Below, piece by piece: positions 1 through 8,066 of a stretch of 53,297 nucleotides of DNA. Numbering within the stretch: the first letter of the stretch is position 1; the number at the start of each line of letters is the position of its first letter. The notes beneath the pieces were generated by a model. It did not search any database. It saw only the letters and a list, made by a program, of their open reading frames with translations, and was not told where the DNA came from. The DNA comes from Pokkaliibacter plantistimulans (GTDB lineage: Bacteria; Pseudomonadota; Gammaproteobacteria; Pseudomonadales; Balneatricaceae), in assembly GCF_003194385.1 (NCBI RefSeq), contig NZ_LAPT01000078.1, positions 1 to 53,297 of the forward strand. The letters run 5' to 3'. A program made the translations under genes and the position numbers.

Positions 1-20
1 GTCCGGTAGCGATGCGTTTT

Positions 21-202
21 AACAGGTCGTTGAAAATCTACCTGCGTTGCCGAATACCGCGTCAAAAACAGGCTCACAGCCAAAGGCTGAACGTGCTTTA
101 GCACGGCCCCGAAGAAATGCTCATTTAGTTCACTAAACTCCGCTTTTTCGCCTGTGTTTTCCTTGTCTCGGCTGCCTCGATAACGTTTTTTAACAGCCTG
201 TT
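21..202 (+). repeat. Family-1 MITE-like repeat, copy A (182 bp)
   Basis: The left end reads AACAGGTCGTTGAAAA and the right end, on the other strand, AACAGGCTGTTAAAAA, giving imperfect terminal inverted repeats of about 16 bp. The element is flanked by TA on both sides (TTA-ACAGG..CCTGT-TAA). It contains the inner palindromes CAGCCAAAGGCTG and CGTGCTTTAGCACG and the core ATGCTCATTTAG/CACTAAACT. Compared with the copy at 52288-52504 it lacks two short internal modules. It contains no coding sequence. The class is inferred from structure; no transposase source is in the window. Confidence 0.85.
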
Positions 203-236
203 AAATCGTAAAACGTATTCATAACTCTGTGCTGTG

Positions 237-1565
237 CTACTGCCAGGCAGGCCCGCCCATTACTTGCGGCAGATACAGCGCCACCTGCGGGAACAGCAGC
301 ACCGACAGCAGCACCAGCAGTTGCAGCACGATAAAAGGCACCACACCGCGATACATATGCTGCAGGGTAATTTCCGGCGGGGTGATAGCGCGCAGATAGA
401 AGATCGACGGTGCCAGCGGCGGCGTCAGATAGCTGGTCTGCAGAATCACCAGAAAGGCCACGCAGAACCACACCTCATCAAAGCCAAGCAGGCGCACCAC
501 CGGCATCGCTACCGGGATGATGATCAGCACCACCGACATCATGTCGAGGACAAACCCGGCGAGGAAGGCAATCAGCAGAATCAGCGCCAGAATCGCCCAG
601 GGCGCCAGCCCCGTACCCATCAGCATCGACTGCACGATAGCCATGCCGCCTGCAGCGAAGAACACCCCGGCAAACATATTGCCGCCCATCACGATCATCA
701 GAATCATCGCCGAGATGGAGACGGTGCGTTTGCAGGAGCCCCACAGCACCGCGAGGGACAGGTTGCGATAGCAAAGTGCCAGCAATACCGAGCCCAGCGC
801 GCCGCAGGCGGCGGCTTCGGTAGGAGTCGCCAGACCCAGCAGAATGGTGCCAAGCACGGTAAAGATCAGCGCCGCCGCAGGCAGTAATGCCGTCACCGTA
901 ACCTGCAGTTTTTCCGCCATGGAGAAATGCTCACGGTCAGCTGCCGAGTGCGGGGCCAGTTCAGGCTTGAGATAGGTGATGATGATCACGTACAGCAGGA
1001 ACAGCACCGCCATCATCAGCCCCGGTAACAGCAGGCCACTGAACAGTGAACCGACCGATACGCCAGCCACCGGCCCTAGTACCACGACGGTAATGGAAGG
1101 TGGAATGGCGGTGCCCAGCGAACCACTGGCACAGATCACCCCGGACAGCAGGCGTTTGTCATAGTGGTGTTTGAGCATGATCGGGATGGCCAGCATACCG
1201 ATCACCGCTTCGGTCGCACCGACCACGCCGCTGGCGGCTGCAAACACAGTCCCCAGCAGAATGGCGCCGACACCAAGGCCGCCGGGCAGATTGGCGGTCC
1301 AGACATGGATGGCGCGGAACAGCCGTTCAGCAATCCCGGCCTTTTCCAGAATGGCGCCCATAAAGATAAACAGCGGCACTGCCGCGAGAATGGCATTGGT
1401 GGCGGTTTCCTCGATCTTGGTCAGCAGCTGATAAGCCGCCACATCACCAAACAGCAGCAGGCCGAAAATGCTCGCCACCAGCATCATGGCAAAGGCGATC
1501 TGCACACCGGCAAAAATGAACAGCATCAACAGCGGGAACATCAACAGCGACAGATACTCACTCAT
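237..1565 (-). CDS. dctM: TRAP transporter large permease (DctM-type)
   Basis: Membrane subunit (442 aa) that forms the Na+-driven translocation channel of a TRAP transporter with the small permease encoded just upstream. The sequence is almost entirely hydrophobic, consistent with about 12 helices, and carries the family hallmark GTAIPPSITVVVLG in the first half and the conserved AFLAGFVLDMMSVVLI segment in the second. Length is as usual for DctM (about 425-440 aa). Its ATG overlaps the dctQ stop codon by 4 bp (ATGA), so the two permease genes are translationally coupled. It is the last gene of the dctPQM unit; a MITE-like repeat lies 35 bp beyond the stop. Family assignment is firm; substrate must be taken from the binding protein. 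Confidence 0.95.
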   Translation of the reverse strand: MSEYLSLLMFPLLMLFIFAGVQIAFAMMLVASIFGLLLFGDVAAYQLLTKIEETATNAILAAVPLFIFMGAILEKAGIAERLFRAIHVWTANLPGGLGVGAILLGTVFAAASGVVGATEAVIGMLAIPIMLKHHYDKRLLSGVICASGSLGTAIPPSITVVVLGPVAGVSVGSLFSGLLLPGLMMAVLFLLYVIIITYLKPELAPHSAADREHFSMAEKLQVTVTALLPAAALIFTVLGTILLGLATPTEAAACGALGSVLLALCYRNLSLAVLWGSCKRTVSISAMILMIVMGGNMFAGVFFAAGGMAIVQSMLMGTGLAPWAILALILLIAFLAGFVLDMMSVVLIIIPVAMPVVRLLGFDEVWFCVAFLVILQTSYLTPPLAPSIFYLRAITPPEITLQHMYRGVVPFIVLQLLVLLSVLLFPQVALYLPQVMGGPAWQ

Positions 1566-2068
1566 GCTGCGTAGTCCTCTCTGCCCAACGCCTGACGAAT
1601 GGATTTGATCAGTTCAGCCAGCACTTGCAGGCTGAGCACCAGAAAGCCGACAAACCACGACAGATAACTGGGCCACAGCACCGGGTTCCAGGCGGAGCGA
1701 CCGGAGCGCTCGCCACTGCTGAAGGCCTCCATAAAGTAGTGATACAGCTCCAGCGTCAGCCAGCTGCTCAGCGGCAGAAACAGCAGGTAGGCGAGGGTGC
1801 GCAGCACGCCGTTGGTGCGTCTGGACAGAGTAAGGGTGATGACATCGACACTGACGTGCTGGCCGATGCGCAGGGCATTGGCGATACCCAGCATAAAAAT
1901 CGCACCCATGACCATGTAGCTGACTTCAAAGGCCCACAGGGTCGGGGAGTTGAGCACATAACGGCTGAACACTTCCGTGACCAGTGCGCCGACCAGTGGC
2001 AGGGTGAGTAAGGCGGCTATGGCACCGGCAAAGCGGGTGATGGCCTCAATGATTGTGATTAACTTCAT
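1562..2068 (-). CDS. dctQ: TRAP transporter small permease (DctQ-type)
   Basis: Four-helix inner-membrane subunit (168 aa) that partners DctM. The start is taken at the ATG at 2068 (MKLITIIEAITRF), because the frame upstream runs through the structured spacer and does not look coding. The DctQ pattern is visible: a first helix followed by EVFSRYVLNSPTLWAFE and later GQHVSVDVITL, as in other small permeases. The gene overlaps dctM by 4 bp. It is separated from dctP by 294 bp of GC-rich hairpin-forming DNA, which probably lowers permease expression relative to the binding protein. Confidence 0.93.
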   Translation of the reverse strand: MKLITIIEAITRFAGAIAALLTLPLVGALVTEVFSRYVLNSPTLWAFEVSYMVMGAIFMLGIANALRIGQHVSVDVITLTLSRRTNGVLRTLAYLLFLPLSSWLTLELYHYFMEAFSSGERSGRSAWNPVLWPSYLSWFVGFLVLSLQVLAELIKSIRQALGREDYAA

Positions 2069-2114
2069 CTTGTTTGCTTCATCGAAGTACCTGAGAAGGC
2101 AGCAGCAGACGGGT

Positions 2115-2172
2115 GTCACCCGCCACCCCGGCGAGGCTTCTGTGGGTACAGAGCCACGGCCGGGCGGGTGAC
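2115..2172 (-). other. Inverted repeat in the dctP-dctQ spacer (near dctQ)
   Basis: GTCACCCGCC at 2115-2124 is perfectly complementary to GGCGGGTGAC at 2163-2172, and the loop holds further pairable GC-rich sequence. It lies just upstream of dctQ in the transcript. There is no T-tract, so an mRNA-stability or attenuation role is more likely than termination. Confidence 0.6.
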
Positions 2173-2221
2173 GGTATTGCTTTGCCGGGCTGTTGCTCAA
2201 CAGACCGACAGTCAGAATGGG

Positions 2222-2318
2222 GACCCGGCTGTGTCTGCCTGCCAGACGGCTGCGAGGTTGCTCTGTCAATCCGCTAGCGGGACAACTGACAAAGCGGGGG
2301 AGACACAGCAGCCGGGTC
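2222..2318 (-). other. Long imperfect inverted repeat in the dctP-dctQ spacer
   Basis: GACCCGGCTGTGTCT at 2222-2236 pairs with AGACACAGCAGCCGGGTC at 2301-2318, the second arm having a 3-nt bulge. The enclosed sequence contains the palindrome CCGCTAGCGG. Such structures between a solute-binding gene and its permease genes are known to protect the upstream message; here this is inference. Confidence 0.6.
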
Positions 2319-2325
2319 GGTACCT

Positions 2326-2358
2326 GTTGCGCGGGTGAGGTCACCCCGCCCGCGCAAC
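2326..2358 (-). terminator. Hairpin 4 bp beyond the dctP stop (attenuator-like)
   Basis: GTTGCGCGGG (2326-2335) and CCCGCGCAAC (2349-2358) form a perfect 10-bp stem directly after the dctP stop codon. There is no T-run, so it is more likely a processing or 3'-end stabilising structure or a partial terminator than a strong intrinsic terminator. Confidence 0.6.
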
Positions 2359-2362
2359 GGGC

Positions 2363-3427
2363 TTACAGCTCGGAAACACCGATCTGCAAGCGGTACTCAG
2401 GCCAGCTCTGCATGTCCTTCTTGAAGGTGCGCTGCGAGTCCAGCACGCGTTTGAACCACTCGTTCTTACCGGCGTATTCGTCTTCCCACTTGGTGGTTTC
2501 CTCATACACGGCTTTGATGAACGAAGGGTCCAGACGCACAATTTCGTTTTTGCCGTTCTTCAGCTCTTCGTAGGCTTTCAGGTCGGCATAGGAAGAAGAC
2601 AGCCAGGAGTCGAACACCGACAGCTTGGCCGCATCACGCAGTACGGTCTGCTGTTGTGGGTTCAGACCGTCCCAGACTTTCTTGTTGATCTGGCATTCCA
2701 GCACGCCACCTGACTGGTGAATGCCGGGCAGCACCACGTATTTGGCGACATCCTGAAAGCCGGTGGGGCGGTTCATTTCCGGGCTGCCCCATTCGGCGGC
2801 ATCAATAACGCCACGTTCCAGTGCCGAGTAGATTTCGCTACCTGCCAGTACCACGGTGGAGGCACCCAGACGCGAGGCAATTTCAGCCCAGGCCCCGGAG
2901 GTACGCAGGCGCAGACCTTTGAAGTCTTCCAGCGTGCGAACGGGCTTGTTGGAATGCAGGAAAATTTCCGTACCCAGAATCGAGCAGGGGAAGGCCACCA
3001 CACCGAACTTGTCCAGACGGTACTGTTCGTACAGCTCGGCGCCGCCGCCCTTGTACATCCACAGCATGAATTCTTCCGGCGTCAGGCCGCTGGAGTGACC
3101 GGCCAGCAGCGCGGTGGTCTGGTCTTTGCCGTAGTCGTAGTTGATGTAGTTATGGCTGACCTGTGCCACGCCGGATTTCACCGAGTCAGTGACCTTCAGG
3201 GCGCTGCCCAGCGTACCGCCGGGAAAGACTTCGATATTGATGCTGCCGTTGCTCAGCTCCCTGACGTGGGTGGCGAATGACTGGGCATCGCGCTCCAGCC
3301 AGGGGCCGCCGGACCAGGGCGTAGCCATACGCCAGTTGGTGGTGCCGTCAGCGGCAGCGGTGAGCGATACCGATGCAATGGCGGCGGAGAGGGCTGCGGT
3401 AGATAGAATTCTTGTTAGCTTACCCAT
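2363..3427 (-). CDS. dctP: TRAP transporter periplasmic solute-binding protein (DctP/TakP-like)
   Basis: Periplasmic receptor (354 aa) that delivers a carboxylate to DctQM. Residues 1 to about 27 form a signal peptide (AALSAAIASVSLTAAADG). The mature protein has the DctP-family fold markers LRLRTSGAWAEIASRLGAS, which holds the carboxylate-binding Arg segment, and ALERGVIDAAEWGSP. The EWGSP segment and the following GFQDVAKY resemble the TakP/lactate-type branch that binds 2-oxo acids or lactate, so an oxo- or hydroxy-acid is the best substrate guess. The start has a good Shine-Dalgarno (AAAGGAAATGCC-ATG). It is first gene of the operon, and the 178-bp gap to proC on the same strand should carry its promoter. 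Confidence 0.93.
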   Translation of the reverse strand: MGKLTRILSTAALSAAIASVSLTAAADGTTNWRMATPWSGGPWLERDAQSFATHVRELSNGSINIEVFPGGTLGSALKVTDSVKSGVAQVSHNYINYDYGKDQTTALLAGHSSGLTPEEFMLWMYKGGGAELYEQYRLDKFGVVAFPCSILGTEIFLHSNKPVRTLEDFKGLRLRTSGAWAEIASRLGASTVVLAGSEIYSALERGVIDAAEWGSPEMNRPTGFQDVAKYVVLPGIHQSGGVLECQINKKVWDGLNPQQQTVLRDAAKLSVFDSWLSSSYADLKAYEELKNGKNEIVRLDPSFIKAVYEETTKWEDEYAGKNEWFKRVLDSQRTFKKDMQSWPEYRLQIGVSEL

Positions 3428-3605
3428 GGCATTTCCTTTCTCTGGTAAAAGGCGAGTCTCTGGTCATCAACGCAACGCTGGCATGGCTGTTTGCGAGGGT
3501 CTTCATGGCGCATTCGCGCCCAGGTTGGGGGCCGGGGCTCATGCGCTGCCTGCTTCAACCGGTGCGGTAAAACAGGCAGTGCGTGAGTGAGTCCATCGGC
3601 CTTTA

Positions 3606-4433
3606 TCAGCAGCCGAATTCCGACTGCATTTCTTCAGCACGCTGCGCGCAGGCATCCATGGCATCCTGGACAATCTGACGCAGCTGCTTGTCTTCAAAGG
3701 TGGCGATAGCGCGTTCGGTGGTGCCTTTGGGTGACATCACGTTGCGCATCAGCTGTTCGGTGGAGTGTTCGCTGGCCAGCGCCATCTGCGCCGCCCCCAG
3801 CCCGGTCTGCAATGCCAGTCGGCGTGCGGTGTCGCGCGGCAGGCCGAGGTTGACTCCGGCATCGGTCATGGCCGTCAGGAACAGGAAGAAATACGCCGGG
3901 CCACTGCCGGAAATGGCGGTCACGGCATTGATCAGCGTTTCGTCGCTGACCCATTCAACGATGCCGACGGCACCCAGCAGCTGTTCCGCCGCTGCGCGCT
4001 GGGCCGGTGACACTTCGGCACTGGCAAACATACCGGTGGCACCGGCACCGACCAGCGCCGGCGTATTCGGCATGGTGCGGACGATGGCATGGCGACCTCC
4101 CAGCCAGTGGTCGAGGGTGGCCACCTGCGCGCCGGCCGCGATGGAGATAATCAGCGGGCGTTCGCTGCGCTGTTGCAGTACGGCGGCCAGCGGCTCACAC
4201 ACCTGCTGCATGATCTGCGGCTTCACCGCCAGCACGATGATGTCGGCATCGGCTGCTGCGCTCAGGTTGTCGCTGCTGGTATGAATGCCAAAGCGCTGCC
4301 GGACGCTGTCCAGCTCCGCCTGTACCGGTGAGGTGGCGGTGATCAGACTGGGCGAATAGCCGCTGCTTATCAGGCCGCCGAAAATAGCGCTGGCCATGTT
4401 GCCTGCACCAATAAAGGTAATTTTGTTAGACAT
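3606..4433 (-). CDS. proC: Pyrroline-5-carboxylate reductase
   Basis: Catalyses the last step of proline synthesis, NAD(P)H-dependent reduction of 1-pyrroline-5-carboxylate, in the cytoplasm. The 275-aa length is typical. The N-terminus is a Rossmann fold with FIGAGNMASAIFGGL, followed by VLAVKPQ and the TMPNTPALVGAGATG segment. The dimerisation domain carries the ProC signature SGSGPAYFFLF and a downstream SPKGTTE motif. No other proline gene is adjacent. It diverges from an AraC-type regulator across a 330-bp spacer. Confidence 0.97.
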   Translation of the reverse strand: MSNKITFIGAGNMASAIFGGLISSGYSPSLITATSPVQAELDSVRQRFGIHTSSDNLSAAADADIIVLAVKPQIMQQVCEPLAAVLQQRSERPLIISIAAGAQVATLDHWLGGRHAIVRTMPNTPALVGAGATGMFASAEVSPAQRAAAEQLLGAVGIVEWVSDETLINAVTAISGSGPAYFFLFLTAMTDAGVNLGLPRDTARRLALQTGLGAAQMALASEHSTEQLMRNVMSPKGTTERAIATFEDKQLRQIVQDAMDACAQRAEEMQSEFGC

Positions 4434-4763
4434 GGTAAAGACGTTCCGCAGGGTGGCTTCGTGCTCTTCTCGGGAGAGCCATACGAATCCATTTATTCTT
4501 GTCAGTATTACTGCAGGCGGTCTTGTTTCAGGCTCATAAGCTTTTGATTTATTCTCAGATGCTTATTTTGCTGCCAATTTATTGCGTTATTTTTCGGCGG
4601 CAGCTTGTCCTTTTATTTTCTTTCCTATATTTTGCGCCGGTATCGATTTTCTAATTCAGTTGGTATGGGAATTCAGTTAAAGGGATCGTTCAGTTTTAGG
4701 GACAGTTAGCCGCCCGGGATAAATCGGCGCTTGCACCGAGCCTCCCGAAGTTGAGTCGCCGCC
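4434..4763. other. Divergent spacer between proC and the AraC regulator
   Basis: A 330-bp stretch without a gene, markedly more AT-rich than its surroundings at 4490-4680. It must hold the promoters of proC (leftward) and the regulator (rightward). I see no convincing direct or inverted repeat that could be named as an AraC-type operator. Confidence 0.6.
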
Positions 4764-5510
4764 ATGTACACACGTATCAGTTCTCGTCCGTTGCCCAACA
4801 GTTGTCTGCATCATGACCACGATTACCACCAGCTGGTGATCGCGCTGCGCGGCCGGGCCGAGTTCGAGATCAACGGTTGCAGTGGCCGGGTTGACCCGCT
4901 GCATGGCTGTCTGATTCCCGGTGGGGATGTGCACTTCTATGAAGGCATAGGCAATAACACCCATATCATCGTTGATCTGCCGCTGACAGTGGTGGAAGGG
5001 GAGCTGCTGCGGCTGTTCGATGCCGCTCAGTACTTCGAGGCGGATACCAGCATGCGGCTGCTGCTGTCTTACCTGCACCGTGAAACGGCGATGTGGGAGA
5101 AAAGCCCGGAGGCCGCGGAGGGCGTGGCTATCTGCCTGCTGACCTCACTCTATCAGCGCTCTTTCGACAACCGCCGGACGCTGCTCAGTCGCGGCAAACT
5201 GGACCTCCCCGCACTGGAGGAATACATCCTCCGTCATCTTAATGAACCTCTGCCGGTGTCCCGTCTGGCGCGTTTTGCCCATGTCAGCGCCGGCCATTTT
5301 CATGCCCTGTTCCGAGAAGAAGCCGGTATGACACCGGGCCAGTACCTGTGGGAACTGCGTCTGAAACGCGCCCAGCAGCTGTTGCTGGAAACGGCACTGC
5401 CGCTGGTGGATGTGGCAGAGCAGGCCGGTTTCTCCAGCCAGAGCTCCTTTACCCACGCCTTCCGCCGCCGCTTTGGCGTTTCTCCCGGTCGCCTGCGCAA
5501 GCCCTGCTGA
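4764..5510 (+). CDS. AraC-family transcriptional regulator, cupin sensor
   Basis: A 248-aa regulator with an N-terminal cupin-type sensor (HDHDYHQLVIALRG near residue 15) and a C-terminal HTH_18 DNA-binding domain from about residue 155. Both helix-turn-helix units are recognisable: VSRLARFAHVSAGHFHALF and VAEQAGFSSQSSFTHAFRR, followed by FGVSPGRLRK. The closest general pattern is the small cupin-AraC regulators that control nearby transporters or metabolic genes. It faces away from proC, but control of proC is only a possibility. The effector is unknown. Confidence 0.9.
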   Translation: MYTRISSRPLPNSCLHHDHDYHQLVIALRGRAEFEINGCSGRVDPLHGCLIPGGDVHFYEGIGNNTHIIVDLPLTVVEGELLRLFDAAQYFEADTSMRLLLSYLHRETAMWEKSPEAAEGVAICLLTSLYQRSFDNRRTLLSRGKLDLPALEEYILRHLNEPLPVSRLARFAHVSAGHFHALFREEAGMTPGQYLWELRLKRAQQLLLETALPLVDVAEQAGFSSQSSFTHAFRRRFGVSPGRLRKPC

Positions 5511-5907
5511 CGGCCTTTGTGCAGGTCGTATTCAACTAACGTCTTATTCCTTTTTAATTCCCGCTGGTAGCACGTCACGCCTTAATTGCCTTTTTGTTCA
5601 ACGATCTAAACGTTTAAGTGGTTATTGCCAGGAGTTATCTTTCTGGAAGTGTAAACTTATTTATATCTGAGCTTTTCTGATAACAATAAATAACGGCTGG
5701 TATTCCATTCTGGTTAATGTTGTATAGCGTTTTTTATATATGAAATGGCGAATAGGGAATGACGGCTATTAATTGTGCTGGCGAAAAAGTCTATTTTTAA
5801 CTGAATGCAGATGCTGGAATAGCGCTATTTCCGTGAGCTATTTTTTCTGCATTTAAATGGAATAAAGCGGGAAAAGTTCGTGAACTTCGTTCATCTTGCA
5901 GCAAGTA

Positions 5908-5926
5908 TCTGATAATGATTATCAGA
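5908..5926. promoter_or_regulatory. Fur-box-like palindrome
   Basis: TCTGATAATGATTATCAGA is a perfect 9-bp inverted repeat around a central G and contains GATAATGATTATC, a close match to the GATAATGAT/ATCATTATC Fur consensus. It lies between two convergent genes, more than 110 bp from either gene end, so its target is not obvious. Confidence 0.6.
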
Positions 5927-5978
5927 ACGGAGGTTTATCCTGTTGCTGCTTCTGCAATCAGCAATCCTTGCTGGCTGA

Positions 5979-6027
5979 GAGGGAATGAGGTCAGGTTCTG
6001 CCTGAATCGGACTGCCCTCACTCCCTC
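5979..6027 (-). terminator. Hairpin downstream of the TauD-family gene
   Basis: GAGGGAATGAGG (5979-5990) pairs with CCTCACTCCCTC (6016-6027) with one mismatch, enclosing a second small hairpin TCAGG/CCTGA. It follows the dioxygenase stop codon by about 12 bp. No T-tract follows, so termination efficiency is uncertain. Confidence 0.5.
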
Positions 6028-6038
6028 TCCTGAGCTTG

Positions 6039-6968
6039 TCAGGCTGCAGCGGCGGCAGGTGACGGATTACCCTGACGCAGAGTGAGGCTGGGTTCGCCAT
6101 TGACTCCCACTGCCGCGGCACCGGCCACCGTCACGCGCCGTACCACCCGGTGCTGATCGCCGTAGTCGTTGACGGCGTAATGCTGGGTGGCGCGGTTATC
6201 CCAGATCACCACATCATGAGGCTGCCACTGCCAGCGCACGGTGTTTTCCTGCTGGGTCACACGCTGCTGCAGCAGTTCAAAAATGCGCGCTGAATCACGG
6301 CTGCTGAACCCCTTCAGCTGTTTGACAAAGTGACCAAGCAGCAGGGCTTTTTCGCCGGTTTCCGGGTGGACATGCACCACCGGGTGCTCGGCTTCCCATA
6401 CGGTGGAGACAAAAATCTGCTGATGGTGCTGCAGCCGTCGCTGTTCCTGTACCAGCCGGTCAGCACCGTAGTCATAGTCGTTGCTGTGAATGGCCCGCAG
6501 CGATTCGGCAAAGCGCTGCAGGGGTTCGGGCAGACGCTGGAACGCCACGGCGGTATTGGCCCAGACCGTGTCGCCGCCAAAGGCAGGCAACTGCACGCTG
6601 CGCAGGATGGAAATCTTCGGGAAGTCAGCGACAAAGGTGACATCGGTGTGCCAGGAGTCGGCGCGGCCACCGCCGTTGGCTGTATCCAGCTCAAAAATCT
6701 GTGTGCCCTGCGGTGCCGGTACGGTCGGGTGGGCAACGATCCTGCCGAAGCGTTCGCCGAAGGCCTGATGGCTGGCATCGGTCAGATGATGCTGACCACG
6801 GAAGAACAGCACCTTGTGCTTTAGCAGGGCCGCATTCAACTGGGCGAAGGTGCCTTCATCCAGTGCCGGAGTCAGGGTGATATTGCGAATCTCCGCACCG
6901 ATATGACCGGCGACGCGGTGCAGATCCAGTAGTGGAAAGTCTTTGCTGAAGTGATGGTGAGTCGTCAT
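6039..6968 (-). CDS. TauD/TfdA-family Fe(II)/2-oxoglutarate dioxygenase
   Basis: Cytoplasmic dioxygenase (309 aa) predicted to release sulfite or sulfate from an organosulfur compound, or to attack a related substrate, with 2-oxoglutarate as cosubstrate. The facial triad is intact: H107 and D109 in WHTDVTF and H263 in WDNRATQHYA. R274 and R278 fit the 2-oxoglutarate and substrate arginines of TauD. PAFGGDTVWANTAVAFQRLP and HSNDYDYG resemble the alkylsulfatase AtsK branch at least as much as taurine dioxygenase, so I give no symbol. The start is the ATG at 6968 with GGGAGCTGCACC before it; the longer frame is not supported. No sulfonate transporter is adjacent, so it stands alone. Confidence 0.88.
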   Translation of the reverse strand: MTTHHHFSKDFPLLDLHRVAGHIGAEIRNITLTPALDEGTFAQLNAALLKHKVLFFRGQHHLTDASHQAFGERFGRIVAHPTVPAPQGTQIFELDTANGGGRADSWHTDVTFVADFPKISILRSVQLPAFGGDTVWANTAVAFQRLPEPLQRFAESLRAIHSNDYDYGADRLVQEQRRLQHHQQIFVSTVWEAEHPVVHVHPETGEKALLLGHFVKQLKGFSSRDSARIFELLQQRVTQQENTVRWQWQPHDVVIWDNRATQHYAVNDYGDQHRVVRRVTVAGAAAVGVNGEPSLTLRQGNPSPAAAAA

Positions 6969-7146
6969 GGTGCAGCTCCCTGTGCCTGATGCCTTGGGTA
7001 TCGTGAGTGGTCGATCAGTCGTTGTTTGGCTGTCGATGGGCGCAGTGTAGGAGAGCCGGGTGCCGGCACAAATCTGACTTGCCGATATGCATTTCAGCGC
7101 AGTGTTGATATGCAATCCCGTCAGCCGGGATAGAGATAAATCGCGC

Positions 7147-7167
7147 AAAAGGCACCTTCAGGTGCCT
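7147..7167 (-). terminator. Intrinsic terminator of the LysE-type exporter gene
   Basis: On the minus strand AGGCACCT-GA-AGGTGCCT is followed by TTTTGCG. It lies 33 bp beyond the exporter stop and fits a short Rho-independent terminator. Confidence 0.7.
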
Positions 7168-7199
7168 GATTGCTGTGTGTTTATCTCATGGCCCTTTCT

Positions 7200-7817
7200 T
7201 CAGTGGCTGAGTGGGCTCAGTGCCAGCATGGCCCCCAGACCCATGAGTACGGTGCCGATCAGCTGGTTGATACGCACCTGCCAGTTGAGCACCTGCTGGC
7301 GTAGCTGCGGATGAGAAAACAGCACCGTCACCAGCGCAAACCAGAGCAGATGAGCTACCGACATAAAGGCGCCATAACCCAGCTGTACCGCCAGAGGGGT
7401 GGTGGGCTGCACCACCTGGGCAAAGGTGCTGACTACAAACAGCGTGGTTTTGGGGTTCAGCGCATTGGTGAAGAAACCACAGCGCCATGCCTGCCAGCGG
7501 CTGAGGCTGCCTGCGGGTGCATTCCCCCCGCTACTGACCGGGGCGGAGCGGAAAATACCCAGACCCAGATAGAGCAGATACAGGGCGCCCAGCCATTTCA
7601 GCGCCGTCAGCAGCAGCGGTGCGTGGTGCACCAGTGTAGTCACGCCGATCAGTGCATAGCTGACATGCAGCAGCACGCCGCAGGCAATACCCAGCGCTGC
7701 CAGCAGCCCGATAACACGTCCGTACATCAGGCTGGTACGGGTTATCATGGCAAAGTCGGCGCCGGGGCTGATCACCGCCAGACAGGTGATGGAAACGATG
7801 GCAGCAAGTTCGTTCAT
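7200..7817 (-). CDS. LysE/RhtB-family amino-acid exporter
   Basis: Inner-membrane exporter (205 aa) of the LysE/RhtB family, which exports amino acids such as homoserine, threonine, lysine or leucine. The start is the ATG at 7817 (MNELAAIVSITCLAVISPGAD); the longer frame has no family similarity. Hallmarks are SPGADFAMITRTSL after the first helix, LKWLGALYLLYLGLGI in the middle and WRCGFFTNALNPKTTLFVVS, which includes the conserved NPK. About six helices are expected. It diverges from a LysR gene across 249 bp, the usual arrangement for a LysR-controlled exporter, so that regulator is a candidate controller. The substrate cannot be decided from sequence. Confidence 0.92.
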   Translation of the reverse strand: MNELAAIVSITCLAVISPGADFAMITRTSLMYGRVIGLLAALGIACGVLLHVSYALIGVTTLVHHAPLLLTALKWLGALYLLYLGLGIFRSAPVSSGGNAPAGSLSRWQAWRCGFFTNALNPKTTLFVVSTFAQVVQPTTPLAVQLGYGAFMSVAHLLWFALVTVLFSHPQLRQQVLNWQVRINQLIGTVLMGLGAMLALSPLSH

Positions 7818-7967
7818 GGTGGCTCTCATCAGACAGGGGAAACAGGTTGACGCAGGCAACACCGCCAGGCGTTGCGGGGGCCAGTCTGCCATGCGTGGGG
7901 ACTGCTAAAAATCGATGATTTGGTACAGCCTTCTGTGAGATAAACTCACACTCATTTTGTATTGATC

Positions 7968-8010
7968 CCTGTTTTTGACGCGGTATTCGGCAACGCAGAT
8001 AGATCCTGCT
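7968..8010 (-). repeat. Family-1 repeat remnant (solo end, copy D)
   Basis: The bases 7971-8004 match the left end of family-1 elements read on the opposite strand (GACGCGGTATTCGGCAACGC). They are followed directly by CCTGCTA, the outermost end, so about 9 bp near the tip and the rest of the element are missing. It sits about 55 bp before the start of the next gene and may affect its promoter. Confidence 0.75.
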
Positions 8011-8066
8011 AAAGCGGTTTGTGCTGCAGCCTGCCGTTGCGACGGCGCACGTTCTGAGGAGTCACC

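Larger units (their letters stand above)
5511..6038. other. AT-rich intergenic region between convergent genes
   Basis: About 530 bp without a gene. The part 5520-5900 is strongly AT-rich against a GC-rich genome. It contains a weak stem-loop AATAGC/GCTATT followed by T6 at 5818-5846, a Fur-box-like palindrome at 5908-5926 and a larger hairpin at 5979-6027. No open frame looks coding. A small RNA is possible but not demonstrated. Confidence 0.6.

Noticed and set aside
234-887. 217-aa plus-strand frame rich in His, Gln and Arg
   Set aside because: It is antisense to dctM; its composition is the complement of hydrophobic codons.
2193-2573. 126-aa plus-strand frame over the dctP-dctQ spacer
   Set aside because: Spans hairpin DNA and the antisense of dctP; no coding signs.
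5818-5846. Stem AATAGC/GCTATT with T6 as terminator of a small RNA
   Set aside because: The stem is short and AT-rich; too weak to call without transcript data.
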